Origin: Symsagittifera roscoffensis
Lineage: Eukaryota; Xenacoelomorpha; Acoela; Convolutidae
Direction of reading: 5' to 3'
NCBI RefSeq assembly: GCF_963678635.1
Contig: NC_087065.1
Location: 65,753,374 to 65,817,373 of the forward strand
Length of the DNA stretch: 64,000 bases
In this document: one piece after another, positions 36,001-46,060 of the stretch
Layout: each line of letters opens with the position of its first letter
How positions within the stretch are numbered: the first letter of the stretch is position 1
Position numbers and translations under genes: made by a program
The notes under the pieces: model-generated
Told to the model about the DNA's origin: nothing
The model's database searches: none
Seen by the model: the letters and a program-made list of their open reading frames with translations, nothing else

Positions 36001-39000
36001 TGTGCAAGTCAGAACTCGCGGCAGCGTGGGCGGACGTCTCCCATGCATTGAGAGGCTTTCACGAGTTGGCTGATATCCTCATCGTATTGGACGAGGTCCT
36101 CCTACTGGAAATATCTAACTTTGCCAGGCAACTCAAGCTCAGCCCGATCCTTAGGGATGATCACCCAGTGATAATTCACCTGACGGCTAGTCTGTGGTTT
36201 CGGGACATGGAGTTGACCATTACGAGCTCGACCAGCAGATCTAGAGGGCCAAACAACGAAAGGCAGAACGTGGCCACATCGGAAAAACAACTGGAGTCGA
36301 TGGGGAATCGGTTGGCGCAAGAGGGAGGCAGATGGCCCTTCTTAAGCCCAAGGTTGGAAAATGCCACGAGGAAAACAAGAGAGGATGCGCCGCCTCTGGT
36401 GAAGCAGATCTGGGAGTTTCTCGAGCAGCAACTGGGAAAAGCTGAGGAAAAGGGGATGACGGTTGGCAGGTTCGTCACGGCAGCCAATGAGGTCACGATT
36501 GGAGGATTTTGGAGAGAGCACGCGTGGGGTGAGCTGAAGACGAGGAGGGATCATGGGATTCTCGAGTTCTTGAGTCCTTGTTGGGGAAGAGAGTTCCTGA
36601 CTGAGGTGTACAGTGCGAAGGAGACGATCTTTGATGCGTTTATACAGGAGATGTTGAATATGCCGATCAGCCTGTTGCTGGCGCTGTACCTGGTCTACCC
36701 AAGATACTTGTTTAATATGGGCCCCGCATACATGTTCAGTCGTGGTGTGGACGCCCTCAGAATAGATGGATACTTGACGTTAGTACTCCTGACCCACGGT
36801 GAACTGGCGTCATTTCACCGATTGATGAGGTATGGGGAGCCCCTGGCGATGGGAAGAACACACTCGAGTATTGAGACCTACTCGTACAAGTGTGCAGCCG
36901 GGCTAAGGACGCTGCTCGTGCAGTATCTACTGATGCAGAACAGGCACCTGACTGGCGAAGAAAAGAGCCCGAAGACCAGAGAGGAGTGGAGAAAAGTGAA
37001 TGGAGGCATGCCCCTATTAACGGATCTATGCCTGGCCATGAGATCGGATCCCATGGGGATTATCCGGGGGCTGGGGGAGGTCGTGACTTGTATATATGGA
37101 CCGGCTGTCACGTTCGCATTTCCAGATCCCTTGGTGACAGCTTATCGATACTCCGTGACCCACGTGAGCCTCATAAGCGTACTGGATGGAACGACACTGA
37201 ACTGGTGCCAGCAAGAGGTGCTAAGGGCACTAATGAGCAACACGGTGCTCTTCGGAAAGGTGAAGGATCCAGAGTTGATCGTGTACAGTTTCCGAGGACA
37301 AATGCAATGCCGGATGGGAGGCAAGCGCGAGGGCCCCATCGAAACTTACCCCAAGTTTTGGAACTTGAATCCCTTGGCAGCCAATGGACAAGAAATCTTG
37401 AGAATCCCTGCATGGACAAAAAGTTTCGAGTTGGTGAAAAAGGAGCTGGAAGCGATATTGGAGAGAGAAGCCCTACCGACGAGCATTCCCGAGTTCCCCA
37501 TAGTGAGGAGAATGACCCTAGGGATGAACAGTTCCCTGGTTGTCCCATCCTCCTACGCGAGAACCACGACTGAAGAACGGCAGAAGGAGTTTACTGACGG
37601 CTGGGATCCGCTCTTCATCGGCTATACTGCAGCAATTTATTTCCATACTAGCGATGTGAAGATAAACTCATGGACGACTCAAGCCAAGAGAATCAGAGGA
37701 TCGATGCCCCCTAAATTCGACGTGCGAGATACCTTGAGAGTACTTAAGCGGGCAGGCCTAGAGAACCAGCTGCCGGTATGGGACGACGGCAGGATGATAG
37801 TGGAAGAAGGGCATGTAGCACTGAAAGCAGACGCGATGCTATTTGCCACAAGGAAGTACCGGGCACCTTACGGACTTGAGCTGATGGAGCGTAATAGAGA
37901 AGGAAAGAAGTTAGATGCAGCAGGTCCATTGTACGTGGCACTGACAAAAGGTGAGGCGACGAGTTCAGCGACACCATCACCCCTTCCAGTAGACATCCCT
38001 GGGGATAAAAAGAGTGGCACCGTGGCAGATCGATTCAAGAGGATCTTTGAGAGAAGGGAAGCAGAGTCAGGAGACGAAAGCATGGATGAAACCCTCAGTG
38101 AGGCAGGAGAGGATATGGAAGTGGGAAACACACCGGAGCAAAAGCCAACGGAAGTGGAATTCACAGCGCAGGAATTGTTGAAAGACCTGAGTGAAGAAAA
38201 CTGGGCAGATACTCCCACGCCACCTTTGACCTCGTCCCCTCGCAAGTACCCGGAAATGTCGTTGACAAGCGAGAATCCCAACATGGGAATGATCTTCTTG
38301 AGTACGGAGAGGAGGGAGAAGAATACCTTCGAGGGAAACAGAGATGCCTTCCTGGGCACTCTGGATGGAGATGCTTGGCAAAAGTTCTTGAGCGAATTCA
38401 ATCGAGAAGTGGATGAAGACACCACGTTGGATAATTTCAAAGAAGAACTGTGGGACACGGTGGTGAAGTTTGGTGAGCCTGTCCTGGTGGGGACGGGTTT
38501 AGAAGAGAAAGCTAGAGTGGAACTACTGAATAAGATGGTCGAGTTGAGAAAGTCAAGAAAGACCAGAGAAGACAAATGTAAAGACAGCTCTACTCCGAAA
38601 CAGAAAACTGACAATAAAATAATTAAGTGTACAAGGGGGGATAAGGTAGGAACTAGTAATATGATTAAAAGTACTAATATCCTTAAGGCTCGAGCAGGGG
38701 GGAGGCAAGAGTTGGCTGGAGAAAAGGAAGTTGAATCAGTGATGATACCAATGACGCCCCCAAGCAAAGACGTGAGGTCTCGCAAGAGGAAGAGAGACGT
38801 GGAGGGAATGGGCAGTCCTTCAGCTGACGCGGTCTCGGAAAAAGACTTGAGAGAGACGGCTCCCATGGTTCTGGCGCGATGGAAAACGGCAGCCTACAAG
38901 AGTAGCTACGAACCGAGGAAACTGCTCGACATAGAAAAAGAAATGGAGAATCCCACTAGTTCCGTGACGGAGGAGGATTTCAAACCTCAAAGAATAAAAA

Positions 39001-41900
39001 TGAAGCGAGGTTCGACGAGCGGGCAGACCTGGGAAGTAGATGTTGGCAAAGAGTGGGTCTCAAGTGAACATCAAGCTGTCGGGAAGCAAGTGACCAGTGA
39101 TCCACTTGAGAAAAGTAAAACCAGAAACACCTCCCGACCATGGTGGATAGCTCTCGAGACATTGAAGGAGATGGAAGGCTGTTTGAAGAAGTTGAACAGT
39201 GGAGTGGCTCGCAAACGATACAGCTGGGCCACCCAGCAGAAGGCTGAGGTCAACAAGATAGAGTTGGCAAACCAGCTGAAGAGATCCTGGCAGAACTTAT
39301 TGAAGGATCATTTTGAAGAGGCGATGAGGACATCCTCATCGGCACCACCACTGATGGCGAATCCCTTTATCAGGACTGCAGGACAACTGATGTTCGCGTG
39401 GAGCCTGTTGGGGATAGAGCTGGAAACGCTGACTTCATACGACAAGTTGAAGCTGGGAGGAAAAAATCTAGAGATATACCGAATGTTGATGCAGCACGTT
39501 GCCAAGGACAACTCAGGCTTGAGTCTGGCAAGGAGGAAGGATGCAACCTGTTTCTTGAGGTGGACGATGTCGATGATGACTGACAGTACCATCCTAGCAT
39601 GTCATCAGAAAGCAGTCGCAAGCAAGACGTTGGAAAGGAGAGTCTCCACAGTCATCTTGAATGTGTATCAGAGCACTGGGATAGAGAGGGAGGATGGTTC
39701 TAGGCAATCTCTGGAGAACCATAGGAAGTTGGATGAGATACGGAGGTTCTACAACAAGAAGTTCGAAGAGGAGCACGACGTTCACCGCAACCTGGCTTCG
39801 TCAGGGGAGTACTTGAAACTCAACAGAAAGGGAGAGTACCAATATGTTTCTGGAGTAATGGGAATGGCGTACAACCCCTTCTTGGACCTGGAAGCTGGAG
39901 GAGCCAACAGAAATTATGAAGTGGCGGAGCTGTTGAAGTTCTGGACAGAGAAGATAGTGGAGATAGACGTTGTGGAGAGAGAGAGACCTAGCCTGGGTCT
40001 GGTTCTTGAGGGGATGCCGGGAGTGATAAGTGTGCCACGCTCAAGTAAAAGAGTGGAGCTAAAAATGGGTGATGGGAGTGGCGTGTTGATCACGAACCTG
40101 GGAGTGGTATGGAAATTACTCAGACCTTCCTGGTGTCCACATCCCCATGCAAGTATGATTGAGGAGGTCACTGAGCGAGTGAGATTGGCACCGACAGAGG
40201 ATGAGGACTTGGCGATCTTGAGCATAGTACACAAACTGATCTTGCCTCAGGTGAAAGAATCAAGTGAGGTGACAAGTGGAACAGAGCCGGTGAGGAGGAT
40301 GGAGCCGGGCAGTTGTCTTGATTCGACATGCAGTAACGGCGAACATATTTGTGATGGACGATTATGCGTCAGGATACAATCTTTCCAGAAAGAGGACCTC
40401 ACTACCTGGTTTGAAGATATCACTGAAAGGGAGAAGAGTGAGGTACAGATAGTGGCTGAATGTTACGCGAGGACCACCGTGAACCTAGCGACAGCCTTGG
40501 GATTCTTCTCAAGAATGTGCAGTCTCCAGTCACTGGAGAGGCTAGAGTCAGAACATCACCTGGTGACCGCGTTAAGCGTGGAATCATGGCCCGGAGTGCT
40601 ACAAGTGAACCAGAAGCACATCAAGAGTTGGAAGATCGGACTCGAGGCAGAGATGGGATTTCCCATGAGCGAAGCCTATGGATTGCCTCTAAATGCAAAA
40701 TCCTTAGTGGGATCAGTGTTGGCTAACCTATGTGGGAGCCACTATCCACTACACATGGCGATGGTGGAGGTGTCCAGCCAGAGGGTGATGATAGACAAAG
40801 CCTTCTCAGTGCCCAAGTGCGTGAGACTAGCTCGGATGTCACACCACTCACACAAGCTATTGAGGAAGATCCGAGGAGCAGTACCAAAGGAGCAAAGAGA
40901 TGACTTGAGTGAAATCTGGGGTGAAGAACTTCTAGGCTTGGAGAGCGAAAATGCAAGTGATCATGGGAAGCAGAACGTGGTGGGGAAACCCGCAGTAGGC
41001 GCTTCAAGCTCGGAAGAAGTCGACGTGGTGCATGAGAAAATGATGGAACTTGAGCCTCTCCTAGAAGCTTCGGGAGAACGCAACCTTAGAAGCATCGACC
41101 TCACGCATGGGGATTGTCCATGCCACTGTCTGGCGCAGACAGTGTGGTACCCGGACCGCGCCAATCTCTGTCTGATCTGGGACGTAGAAGAAATTAAGTC
41201 GCTAGGACTACCGGAGTATCGACAAAAGGTGACCATCTTAGTGGTAAGCACGATGCTGGCTCTGAGATGGATTGAGGAGAATATAGCGAAGTACAGAGAA
41301 TCGAGAGCGCCAACAGCTGAATCGATTTATGCGATAGATTACAGCAGGAGACTGGAGTTGTTCGAGACTGCATGCAAGGTATTCGCCATACCAGTGCAAG
41401 TCAGACACATATGGAGCCGCCTGAGATTCTTTCCTTGGTTTCGTGCGACGTTAACATCCTGGTTGTATGCAGTGACAAAGGACCACATGAGGAAACATCA
41501 GAAGGAATATCGACAATTCCAAGCTGAAATAGGGCCAGATGCCTTTAAGAGACCTCTGCTAACCCATCGAAACGCAATCACGGCGGGGTGGAAAAGAGTA
41601 GGCAGAATATCCAGAGACAATTCTAGAGCGAGGGAAACGATACTGGAGGAGGACCTGGCGAGGAATGTGAGCTTGAGTCTCCATAACTCCTTCTGCTTGA
41701 ACCGGGAGTCGAAGGTGAAAGGCCTACCAAGTCAATTAAAAAGGTTGCAAGAGCAGAGAGAGTGGATGCGAGCCTATGAACAGCTGAAGGCCTGGGAGGA
41801 AATTGTGATTAGCTCCGATGACGAAGAGGCACTATTGGAACAAATTACAGTGCCAAGAACACCGGTATCAGGTACCTCGAAGGCGAAGAACATGAGGTGA
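33057..41900 (+). CDS. Giant third ORF (2947 codons) with two SGNH-hydrolase-like domains
   Basis: Occupies the env position, but I see no signal peptide or membrane anchor. Residues 1-120 match the second copy at 59.0-59.35 kb. Residues ~147-230 form a long charged coiled coil. Domain 1 (about 395-575) has all SGNH/GDSL motifs: G405-D406-S407, G454-T-N456-D457 and D550-x2-H553. Domain 2 (about 822-1020) repeats the layout with G831-S832-D833, G881-M-N883-D884 and D993-x2-H996, so its nucleophile motif is rearranged and it is probably inactive. Next comes a ~650-residue helical, hydrophobic-patch region without known motifs, including LLLALYLVYPRYLFNMGPAYMF. An acidic Ser/Pro/Glu-rich part follows at about 1640-1900, then another helical region. 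Cys clusters lie near 2420-2438 (CLDSTC, C2433, C2438) and 2687-2691 (CPCHC). SGNH esterases occur in ORF1 of CR1-type LINEs; their role there is unsettled. Function here is unknown. Confidence 0.88.
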   Translation: MADRYWKSMPSALKKPTLDELYRRLRDLDYTQVNERMAVMLNAILQLEDEGECRESATEAVLMVGYTTEGVSDQAQTRWLSWNVDGAIRGFDLARNPGLNNNTEYGAGEFPLPARPSVRPASQSTSKVPSMSRAQQTGEAYPDVSAMKKELERTQREKNKANLDRDQAVLERDQARRELDIMKAERLQAERVRENAANCEQLKQALERDQAKLERIQQQQRELDMQKGARPKERVVTVSRPESRMEVDEAPRSKGRFNLDRAAQEHMNEGLEVWIPPESTSSLRGMETQVIRPLMDVALPGYTPSSTPGSSGGSSRLKELQERLQLRNRESPVRVDLPSTWGEQPVRSVMISSYKKNTDGRYRKHNRIDWNPAQRERRDCFHDATWVEYFTYPRVPEGSVHLIIGDSLLRVLTRIQSHWQTGILSFAGAATPQMLATLEMLGMVSVYTVTLMVGTNDVSRGEARKVTRLHEKMSCILEEIRIQMDPSILTVCTVPYNMGADQHAVEMNTKVRSLNETIRKIHQRSVLPLRLLDVAEQMELTSFPDNASADGIHFDRPRGVEWLNDVFQKHICALETDLLETAQVTFGPPPNPPFFNPRSLSSRLGERADSRDSERNSRAKLPSTTPMEADEVTSATPQGSVMSSVVVAEKKRSEKPLETSRQKYEEKVKELDLEDLECRQELARALGLEQVSHEDLGRHKCVDWLKAHETRFSRAKLTETADLSGIPTRSMMGPINYRPLKSLGSPGLVVEPPKHRTSIARIRVATPAQLRVVDKLMNPREMELPDAEYEGAKLANDPRYGKPCGQAQLAKTLAVYDRADPAAARVVIVAGSDFEGTSPKLFWPETLIYTLPGAELNQMLTLVVAIKSEMPCEPELLLFAGMNDHLHATGFLEQLKGGEPTPKRIWEAIQTLFAAINEVQENVASRFGAKTRVAFTTSPGYSSMPLALQFVYAILILIAEGNGWRVLMAAPNRELEPTNLRLCKSELAAAWADVSHALRGFHELADILIVLDEVLLLEISNFARQLKLSPILRDDHPVIIHLTASLWFRDMELTITSSTSRSRGPNNERQNVATSEKQLESMGNRLAQEGGRWPFLSPRLENATRKTREDAPPLVKQIWEFLEQQLGKAEEKGMTVGRFVTAANEVTIGGFWREHAWGELKTRRDHGILEFLSPCWGREFLTEVYSAKETIFDAFIQEMLNMPISLLLALYLVYPRYLFNMGPAYMFSRGVDALRIDGYLTLVLLTHGELASFHRLMRYGEPLAMGRTHSSIETYSYKCAAGLRTLLVQYLLMQNRHLTGEEKSPKTREEWRKVNGGMPLLTDLCLAMRSDPMGIIRGLGEVVTCIYGPAVTFAFPDPLVTAYRYSVTHVSLISVLDGTTLNWCQQEVLRALMSNTVLFGKVKDPELIVYSFRGQMQCRMGGKREGPIETYPKFWNLNPLAANGQEILRIPAWTKSFELVKKELEAILEREALPTSIPEFPIVRRMTLGMNSSLVVPSSYARTTTEERQKEFTDGWDPLFIGYTAAIYFHTSDVKINSWTTQAKRIRGSMPPKFDVRDTLRVLKRAGLENQLPVWDDGRMIVEEGHVALKADAMLFATRKYRAPYGLELMERNREGKKLDAAGPLYVALTKGEATSSATPSPLPVDIPGDKKSGTVADRFKRIFERREAESGDESMDETLSEAGEDMEVGNTPEQKPTEVEFTAQELLKDLSEENWADTPTPPLTSSPRKYPEMSLTSENPNMGMIFLSTERREKNTFEGNRDAFLGTLDGDAWQKFLSEFNREVDEDTTLDNFKEELWDTVVKFGEPVLVGTGLEEKARVELLNKMVELRKSRKTREDKCKDSSTPKQKTDNKIIKCTRGDKVGTSNMIKSTNILKARAGGRQELAGEKEVESVMIPMTPPSKDVRSRKRKRDVEGMGSPSADAVSEKDLRETAPMVLARWKTAAYKSSYEPRKLLDIEKEMENPTSSVTEEDFKPQRIKMKRGSTSGQTWEVDVGKEWVSSEHQAVGKQVTSDPLEKSKTRNTSRPWWIALETLKEMEGCLKKLNSGVARKRYSWATQQKAEVNKIELANQLKRSWQNLLKDHFEEAMRTSSSAPPLMANPFIRTAGQLMFAWSLLGIELETLTSYDKLKLGGKNLEIYRMLMQHVAKDNSGLSLARRKDATCFLRWTMSMMTDSTILACHQKAVASKTLERRVSTVILNVYQSTGIEREDGSRQSLENHRKLDEIRRFYNKKFEEEHDVHRNLASSGEYLKLNRKGEYQYVSGVMGMAYNPFLDLEAGGANRNYEVAELLKFWTEKIVEIDVVERERPSLGLVLEGMPGVISVPRSSKRVELKMGDGSGVLITNLGVVWKLLRPSWCPHPHASMIEEVTERVRLAPTEDEDLAILSIVHKLILPQVKESSEVTSGTEPVRRMEPGSCLDSTCSNGEHICDGRLCVRIQSFQKEDLTTWFEDITEREKSEVQIVAECYARTTVNLATALGFFSRMCSLQSLERLESEHHLVTALSVESWPGVLQVNQKHIKSWKIGLEAEMGFPMSEAYGLPLNAKSLVGSVLANLCGSHYPLHMAMVEVSSQRVMIDKAFSVPKCVRLARMSHHSHKLLRKIRGAVPKEQRDDLSEIWGEELLGLESENASDHGKQNVVGKPAVGASSSEEVDVVHEKMMELEPLLEASGERNLRSIDLTHGDCPCHCLAQTVWYPDRANLCLIWDVEEIKSLGLPEYRQKVTILVVSTMLALRWIEENIAKYRESRAPTAESIYAIDYSRRLELFETACKVFAIPVQVRHIWSRLRFFPWFRATLTSWLYAVTKDHMRKHQKEYRQFQAEIGPDAFKRPLLTHRNAITAGWKRVGRISRDNSRARETILEEDLARNVSLSLHNSFCLNRESKVKGLPSQLKRLQEQREWMRAYEQLKAWEEIVISSDDEEALLEQITVPRTPVSGTSKAKNMR

Positions 41901-42339
41901 GCCAGTGGCTCGAAAGGAAATTCTAGAGTCTTGAGTCTTGAGAGGGAGGGGGCTTGAGCGTGAACTTGGATGAAATCTGGGTTCACGAAAAAGAAATTTT
42001 AGACGAATAAGATATTGTTATTAATATGATAGATCTAGTATATAAATCAAATTGATGCATGACAATTCTCTGACTGAAATAGGACAAAAGAAATTTTAAA
42101 ATTACCAGCTTAAAAAGCGGGGATCCATGGGTGCAGGTGTGTGCAGATTTTGATTGCTGTTTAGCGATAGTGTGAAAATTTTATATGGTTGTGAATTTTG
42201 GAAGGTGGATAAACTTAAGTCCGATGCAAACTTCTGTAAATGACCACTGGCACTGTATCTTGAGCTACACTCGGTTCTCTGGGACTTATTGGCAGATGAC
42301 AACACACGATGAGGACATCGATCTCGAGTCCGGGGAGTA
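41901..42339 (+). other. 3' untranslated region of giant element
   Basis: No gene is visible between the third ORF and the 3' LTR. The polypurine tract just before the LTR is weak (CCGGGGAGTA then TGTGCC). A stronger purine run at 41940-41951 (GAGAGGGAGGGG) lies about 390 nt from the LTR and is unlikely to prime plus-strand DNA there. Confidence 0.5.
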
Positions 42340-43534
42340 TGTGCCAGTCGGTCATGTCTGGGGGTTTGACCTTGAGAAATACGCAATTTTGGAGTGAAAT
42401 TTTAATTTTGCAAAATTCGAATCGAGCCTGTCATGCTCAATTTTCTCGAACCAACTGAAAATGAAAAAGTCAGAAATCAGAACACCCGAATTAACAATTG
42501 CGGGAAACTACTCAAGAAAAAGGCAGGAAATTGCTATTCGCAATTTCTCGATACGAAATATCAAGAGAGTAGGGCTGTCTTGTCCTGAAAACAGGAGAAT
42601 CGAATAAGGACTTGAGACAGAACAATTATTCGAATGGAAAGGAGTGGACTCTGAATGGAAGAGTGGACAACTCGAGTGTCCAAAGGGTTCATTCAGAGAC
42701 TTTGATTCTGGAGACAAAACTTACTTCTGTTATTGAAACTAATTGGCCTTAAAACTTATTTAGTTATATTATTTAATTCTCAAGCTGCTCAGTTATAACT
42801 TACTCCTCATACTCAAGTGCGTCGATATGTAAGTTCCAATTTAAATTTCTCGAGTGTATTTTATGATAGTTATGTTGAGATAAGGCGAGTTTTAGGTTGA
42901 TCCATCTGAAATGGATCAAAGTTCCACTGTCCAATAAAAAGTAACTAAGCGGATTGTTCCGACCCGGTTTTTAACGGCGTTCATGTATTTTGGGTATCCC
43001 GAGACCTAAGTATGGGGACGTTTTTATTTCTAGAGTGGGGGGGTATTTTGGTAGTGGCCTTTAAGCTGTAATGGGTTCCAGTCTCATGTCGCAAGCGAAC
43101 CGAATTGGCTCCGACCGTTCTTGAGGCGGAAAAACACAAGAGATAGTGTCCCTGACTCTTGAGCCAATGGTTATAGGGCCTATTTTTCTTAAGCCTCATA
43201 TGTGACTAAAGTAGGCGACTGTTACATAGTGTTTTTATGGCGCTCCTGGGTGTTTTTACGACATCATGACTACGGAGTCGAACCCACTTGACACAGCTCC
43301 GGGCTACATGCCCATTCTAGAGTACCGGTGGTACGGTTCAGCGGGAACGTGTAAACCTTCCGGTTGTACCGTGATAGCTTTTTAAGAAAACTCAAGAAAA
43401 CTTCCTGGTACGCTCTCCGAACGAGGCTTAGCTAACCGAGTAAAGGGGGGCAACTAGGGGGACAAAAACACGAGCAAAAAAGGAAAACAAATAGGAACAA
43501 AAACTATAAAACGAAAAAAGACAGTGACTTTGAT
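42340..43534 (+). repeat. 3' LTR of giant element
   Basis: Pairs with 20464-21660, starting TGTGCCAGTC and ending CTTTGAT. It has G at 42573 where the 5' LTR has A at 20697, and 7 instead of 9 Gs in the G-run near 43036. AATAAA is at 42933 with the stem-loop at 42897-42919. It is followed by GCTGTTTCAC, the resumed old element. Confidence 0.92.
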
Positions 43535-46060
43535 GCTGTTTCACTTCCATCAACGACCTCAGCAACAGGTCAAACACCAACAACCCAACAACTACATTTC
43601 CCACACACTTTCCAAATCACCGAACAGATATAGTGAACTTAAAGGTACATTTATATCTTTACGATTAGATTGGAACATTTTTGTAGCACTCCCTCACACT
43701 TTTTGGCCAACACCTCGATTGTAATCGACTACATAATTGGGCATATAACAGATCACAATACAGACACGATATTCACAAAGACATTCAAGAACATAAAATC
43801 CAAATCCTTACCCAACATAGTTTAACTCTTAAATTCAAAATTACCGCTAAATTAAATAAATTGGTACATCAAACAATACCCCTTCCTACACCGAATATAA
43901 CAATTTAATCTTTACCCTCTCCCGTTATCACAACAGAACTTATCTACAAGTACAATCGATACACAAAAAAGACAATATGCTATATAAGTTTATAATCCAT
44001 TTTCAGGATTATCATAAACAAGTATCTTTTAATAGTAATTCTAATAAAAACCATTTTCCTTCTTGTTTTTTAGAAACCATACCTCATCAAATTCCTTTCC
44101 CCAGAATAGGATCAAAAGACCTCCTTGTTACACATTACGATTGTGAAGAAAATCAACAAAAAACACTACCTAAATACGCAATTAATCAAATAATTCGAAT
44201 CGGAGCCGCAAGACATCGAATCAACAACTTTAATAGCTACACTTCACTCAAAAACATGAGCTACTGCTCTAAAAGGATATAAATTTTCAGCAAAATTTTA
44301 AGAAAAGGAAGTACATTGTTCACAAGTTGCAAACAGTAACAACAATAGACTAAACCATGTATCCTTTTGTCAAAGTAAAAGCGAAGGACTTTTACATGTC
44401 AACCCTCAAGATCAAAAAAACGACTCACAACGTTTAAAACTCGTCACAAAACAAGGCACAAATGGTAAATGGGTTAAGTTTCAAGTTTTTGCAGACTCTG
44501 AACACCAAGCAGAACTTGAATGAAAACAAAGTCAGATTCCCCTATCGGACGTTTAACATATGACATGCATGATAAAAGTGGATACCACACATCAGACTCA
44601 ATAATCCATCAAACTGTAAGGCAGACACTAAAAATAAAGGCTACCAAGAAATAATGATTTTGATCGGTAAATTCAACTAGAAAAGTACAACTAACACGAG
44701 ATTTAAAAGACGATACCAAATGCTATGAAGATATACGCTTGCATTGTAAAACTGATAAGGGACATTGAGACCCCACTACACGAGCACAGGCAATCATAGT
44801 TTGGTTTCCTGAAGACACATGTACGACATTTCAAGTAACCAGAATTCACGCTACAAAGATAAAATCTCACCAAAAATGTTTACTGAATCTATACCTTTCA
44901 AAAAACCAATCCTAAGCGCATTAGATCAAAGATGAAAATCACAAAAAATAGAAAGATAGATGTTTTAGAAAATCAATTAACACTCTTTCAATTTTACCTT
45001 GAAATGGAAGTAGCATGTAAAAATCCCAAACCACTTTTCAAAATACAATATTCAGAGATGTTTGTCGAATATGACAAGATTTTGACATTAAAACAGGTAA
45101 ATTAATTATTGACCCAGCACACCCATACCAGAATCGAGGCAACGAAATATCCCAGTCACGAAACATCCCAGTCACATTTTGTAAAAGTGCAAGAAAAACT
45201 GGCGGAAAAATTCACCCAGAAGATAAAGATAGTACACGACTACAAGAGGTTTTGCTAATGAATTACGCCTATTTTGGTGCAATCCACAATGATATACATT
45301 TTGATTTGACATTGGACTACACAATCAGTAGATTTTGTTAAGAAATGTCACTCTCTGAATTTGAAACAATTCATCATCTATGTGAACTCGATCGAACACA
45401 AATGCTACAATTACTCGCTTAAGCAGTACTTAAAATACCCTACGCAGAATACCTATTATTAAGCAAATGCTCGAAATTCATTGACTATGAAGGAAACATT
45501 CTTTGGTATTAAACATAAACTAAAAAAAGTTTCGCCACTTCCTGTTTTTGAAGACAAAAGATGCTATTTCTTGCAAAAAAATAAACTACAGTTTGTAGAT
45601 ACACTATCATGACGCACAAACTTCTGGGATACAGCTGTCTCGTGTGGACCTGAAAATACCCACAAAGTTGTATAGCTTAATGCAAACGAAGAAAAATAAT
45701 ATCTTCTCACTCCATAACCTACACTAATGTCATCTTTAAAGCAATTTTCACCCGAGAGCATACGCGCAATCGCTCGTAAAAAATATACATAAATATACAG
45801 TCCATAGGTACTCACTCTAAATCCGACGTACATCATCTTATTAGAACAGAACAATTTGAAGAATTCCTCACTAAAATGGATACAATACAAAAACATTCAA
45901 TTGATCGAAACTTACGAAATCTAGCTGAAACAGCAGGCTTCTCAGATATCTATAACCAAGACTATAGTGGATGTTTTAAAAATATTAAAGATTATGTAAA
46001 TAAATCTTAATGGTGGAAAATACCATCCGCAAGATATCTCACCAATTAATAGTTTTTAGT
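43535..46060 (+). pseudogene. Env-position ORF of the old element, resumed
   Basis: Continues the A/C-rich retroelement after the giant insertion. Islands of readable protein separated by stops and shifts occur across the whole stretch: near 44784 (IIVWFPEDTCTTFQV), near 45262-45420 (MSLSEFETIHHLCELDRT), near 45490-45700 and near 45905-45990 (LAETAGFSDIYNQDYSG). The length (~2.5 kb plus the 20.1-20.46 kb start) and position after integrase fit an envelope-type gene, but I cannot show a furin site, fusion peptide or anchor, so the class is undetermined. It is clearly inactivated. The last readable island ends about 46050; 46060-46590 is A/C-rich without a clear product. Confidence 0.45.

Larger units (their letters stand above)
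20464..43534 (+). mobile_element. Giant Ty3/Gypsy-type LTR retrotransposon, 23.07 kb
   Basis: Two near-identical LTRs (20464-21660 and 42340-43534) bound a 20.7-kb interior. The interior has three long uninterrupted reading frames (2220, 723 and 2947 codons), a >2-kb leader with a minisatellite, and a 455-nt gap before the third frame. The domain order gag-pro-RT-RNaseH-integrase places it in Ty3/Gypsy. It is much longer than ordinary Gypsy elements (5-10 kb), mainly because of the third ORF, the leader and a long RNase H-integrase linker. Its GC content is visibly far higher than the flanking DNA. Two LTR differences (A20697 against G42573, and a run of 9 against 7 G near 21161) indicate a very recent insertion, into the env-position ORF of an older element. 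I found no target-site duplication. The copy has one visible lesion, in integrase. Confidence 0.93.

Noticed and set aside
36890-37573. A 227-codon plus frame within ORF3
   Set aside because: Alternative frame of ORF3, with a charged, low-information composition typical of a shifted reading.
33057-41900. Third ORF as a viral-type envelope gene
   Set aside because: No signal peptide, furin-type site, fusion peptide or C-terminal anchor is visible. The clear domains are coiled coil and SGNH-like.
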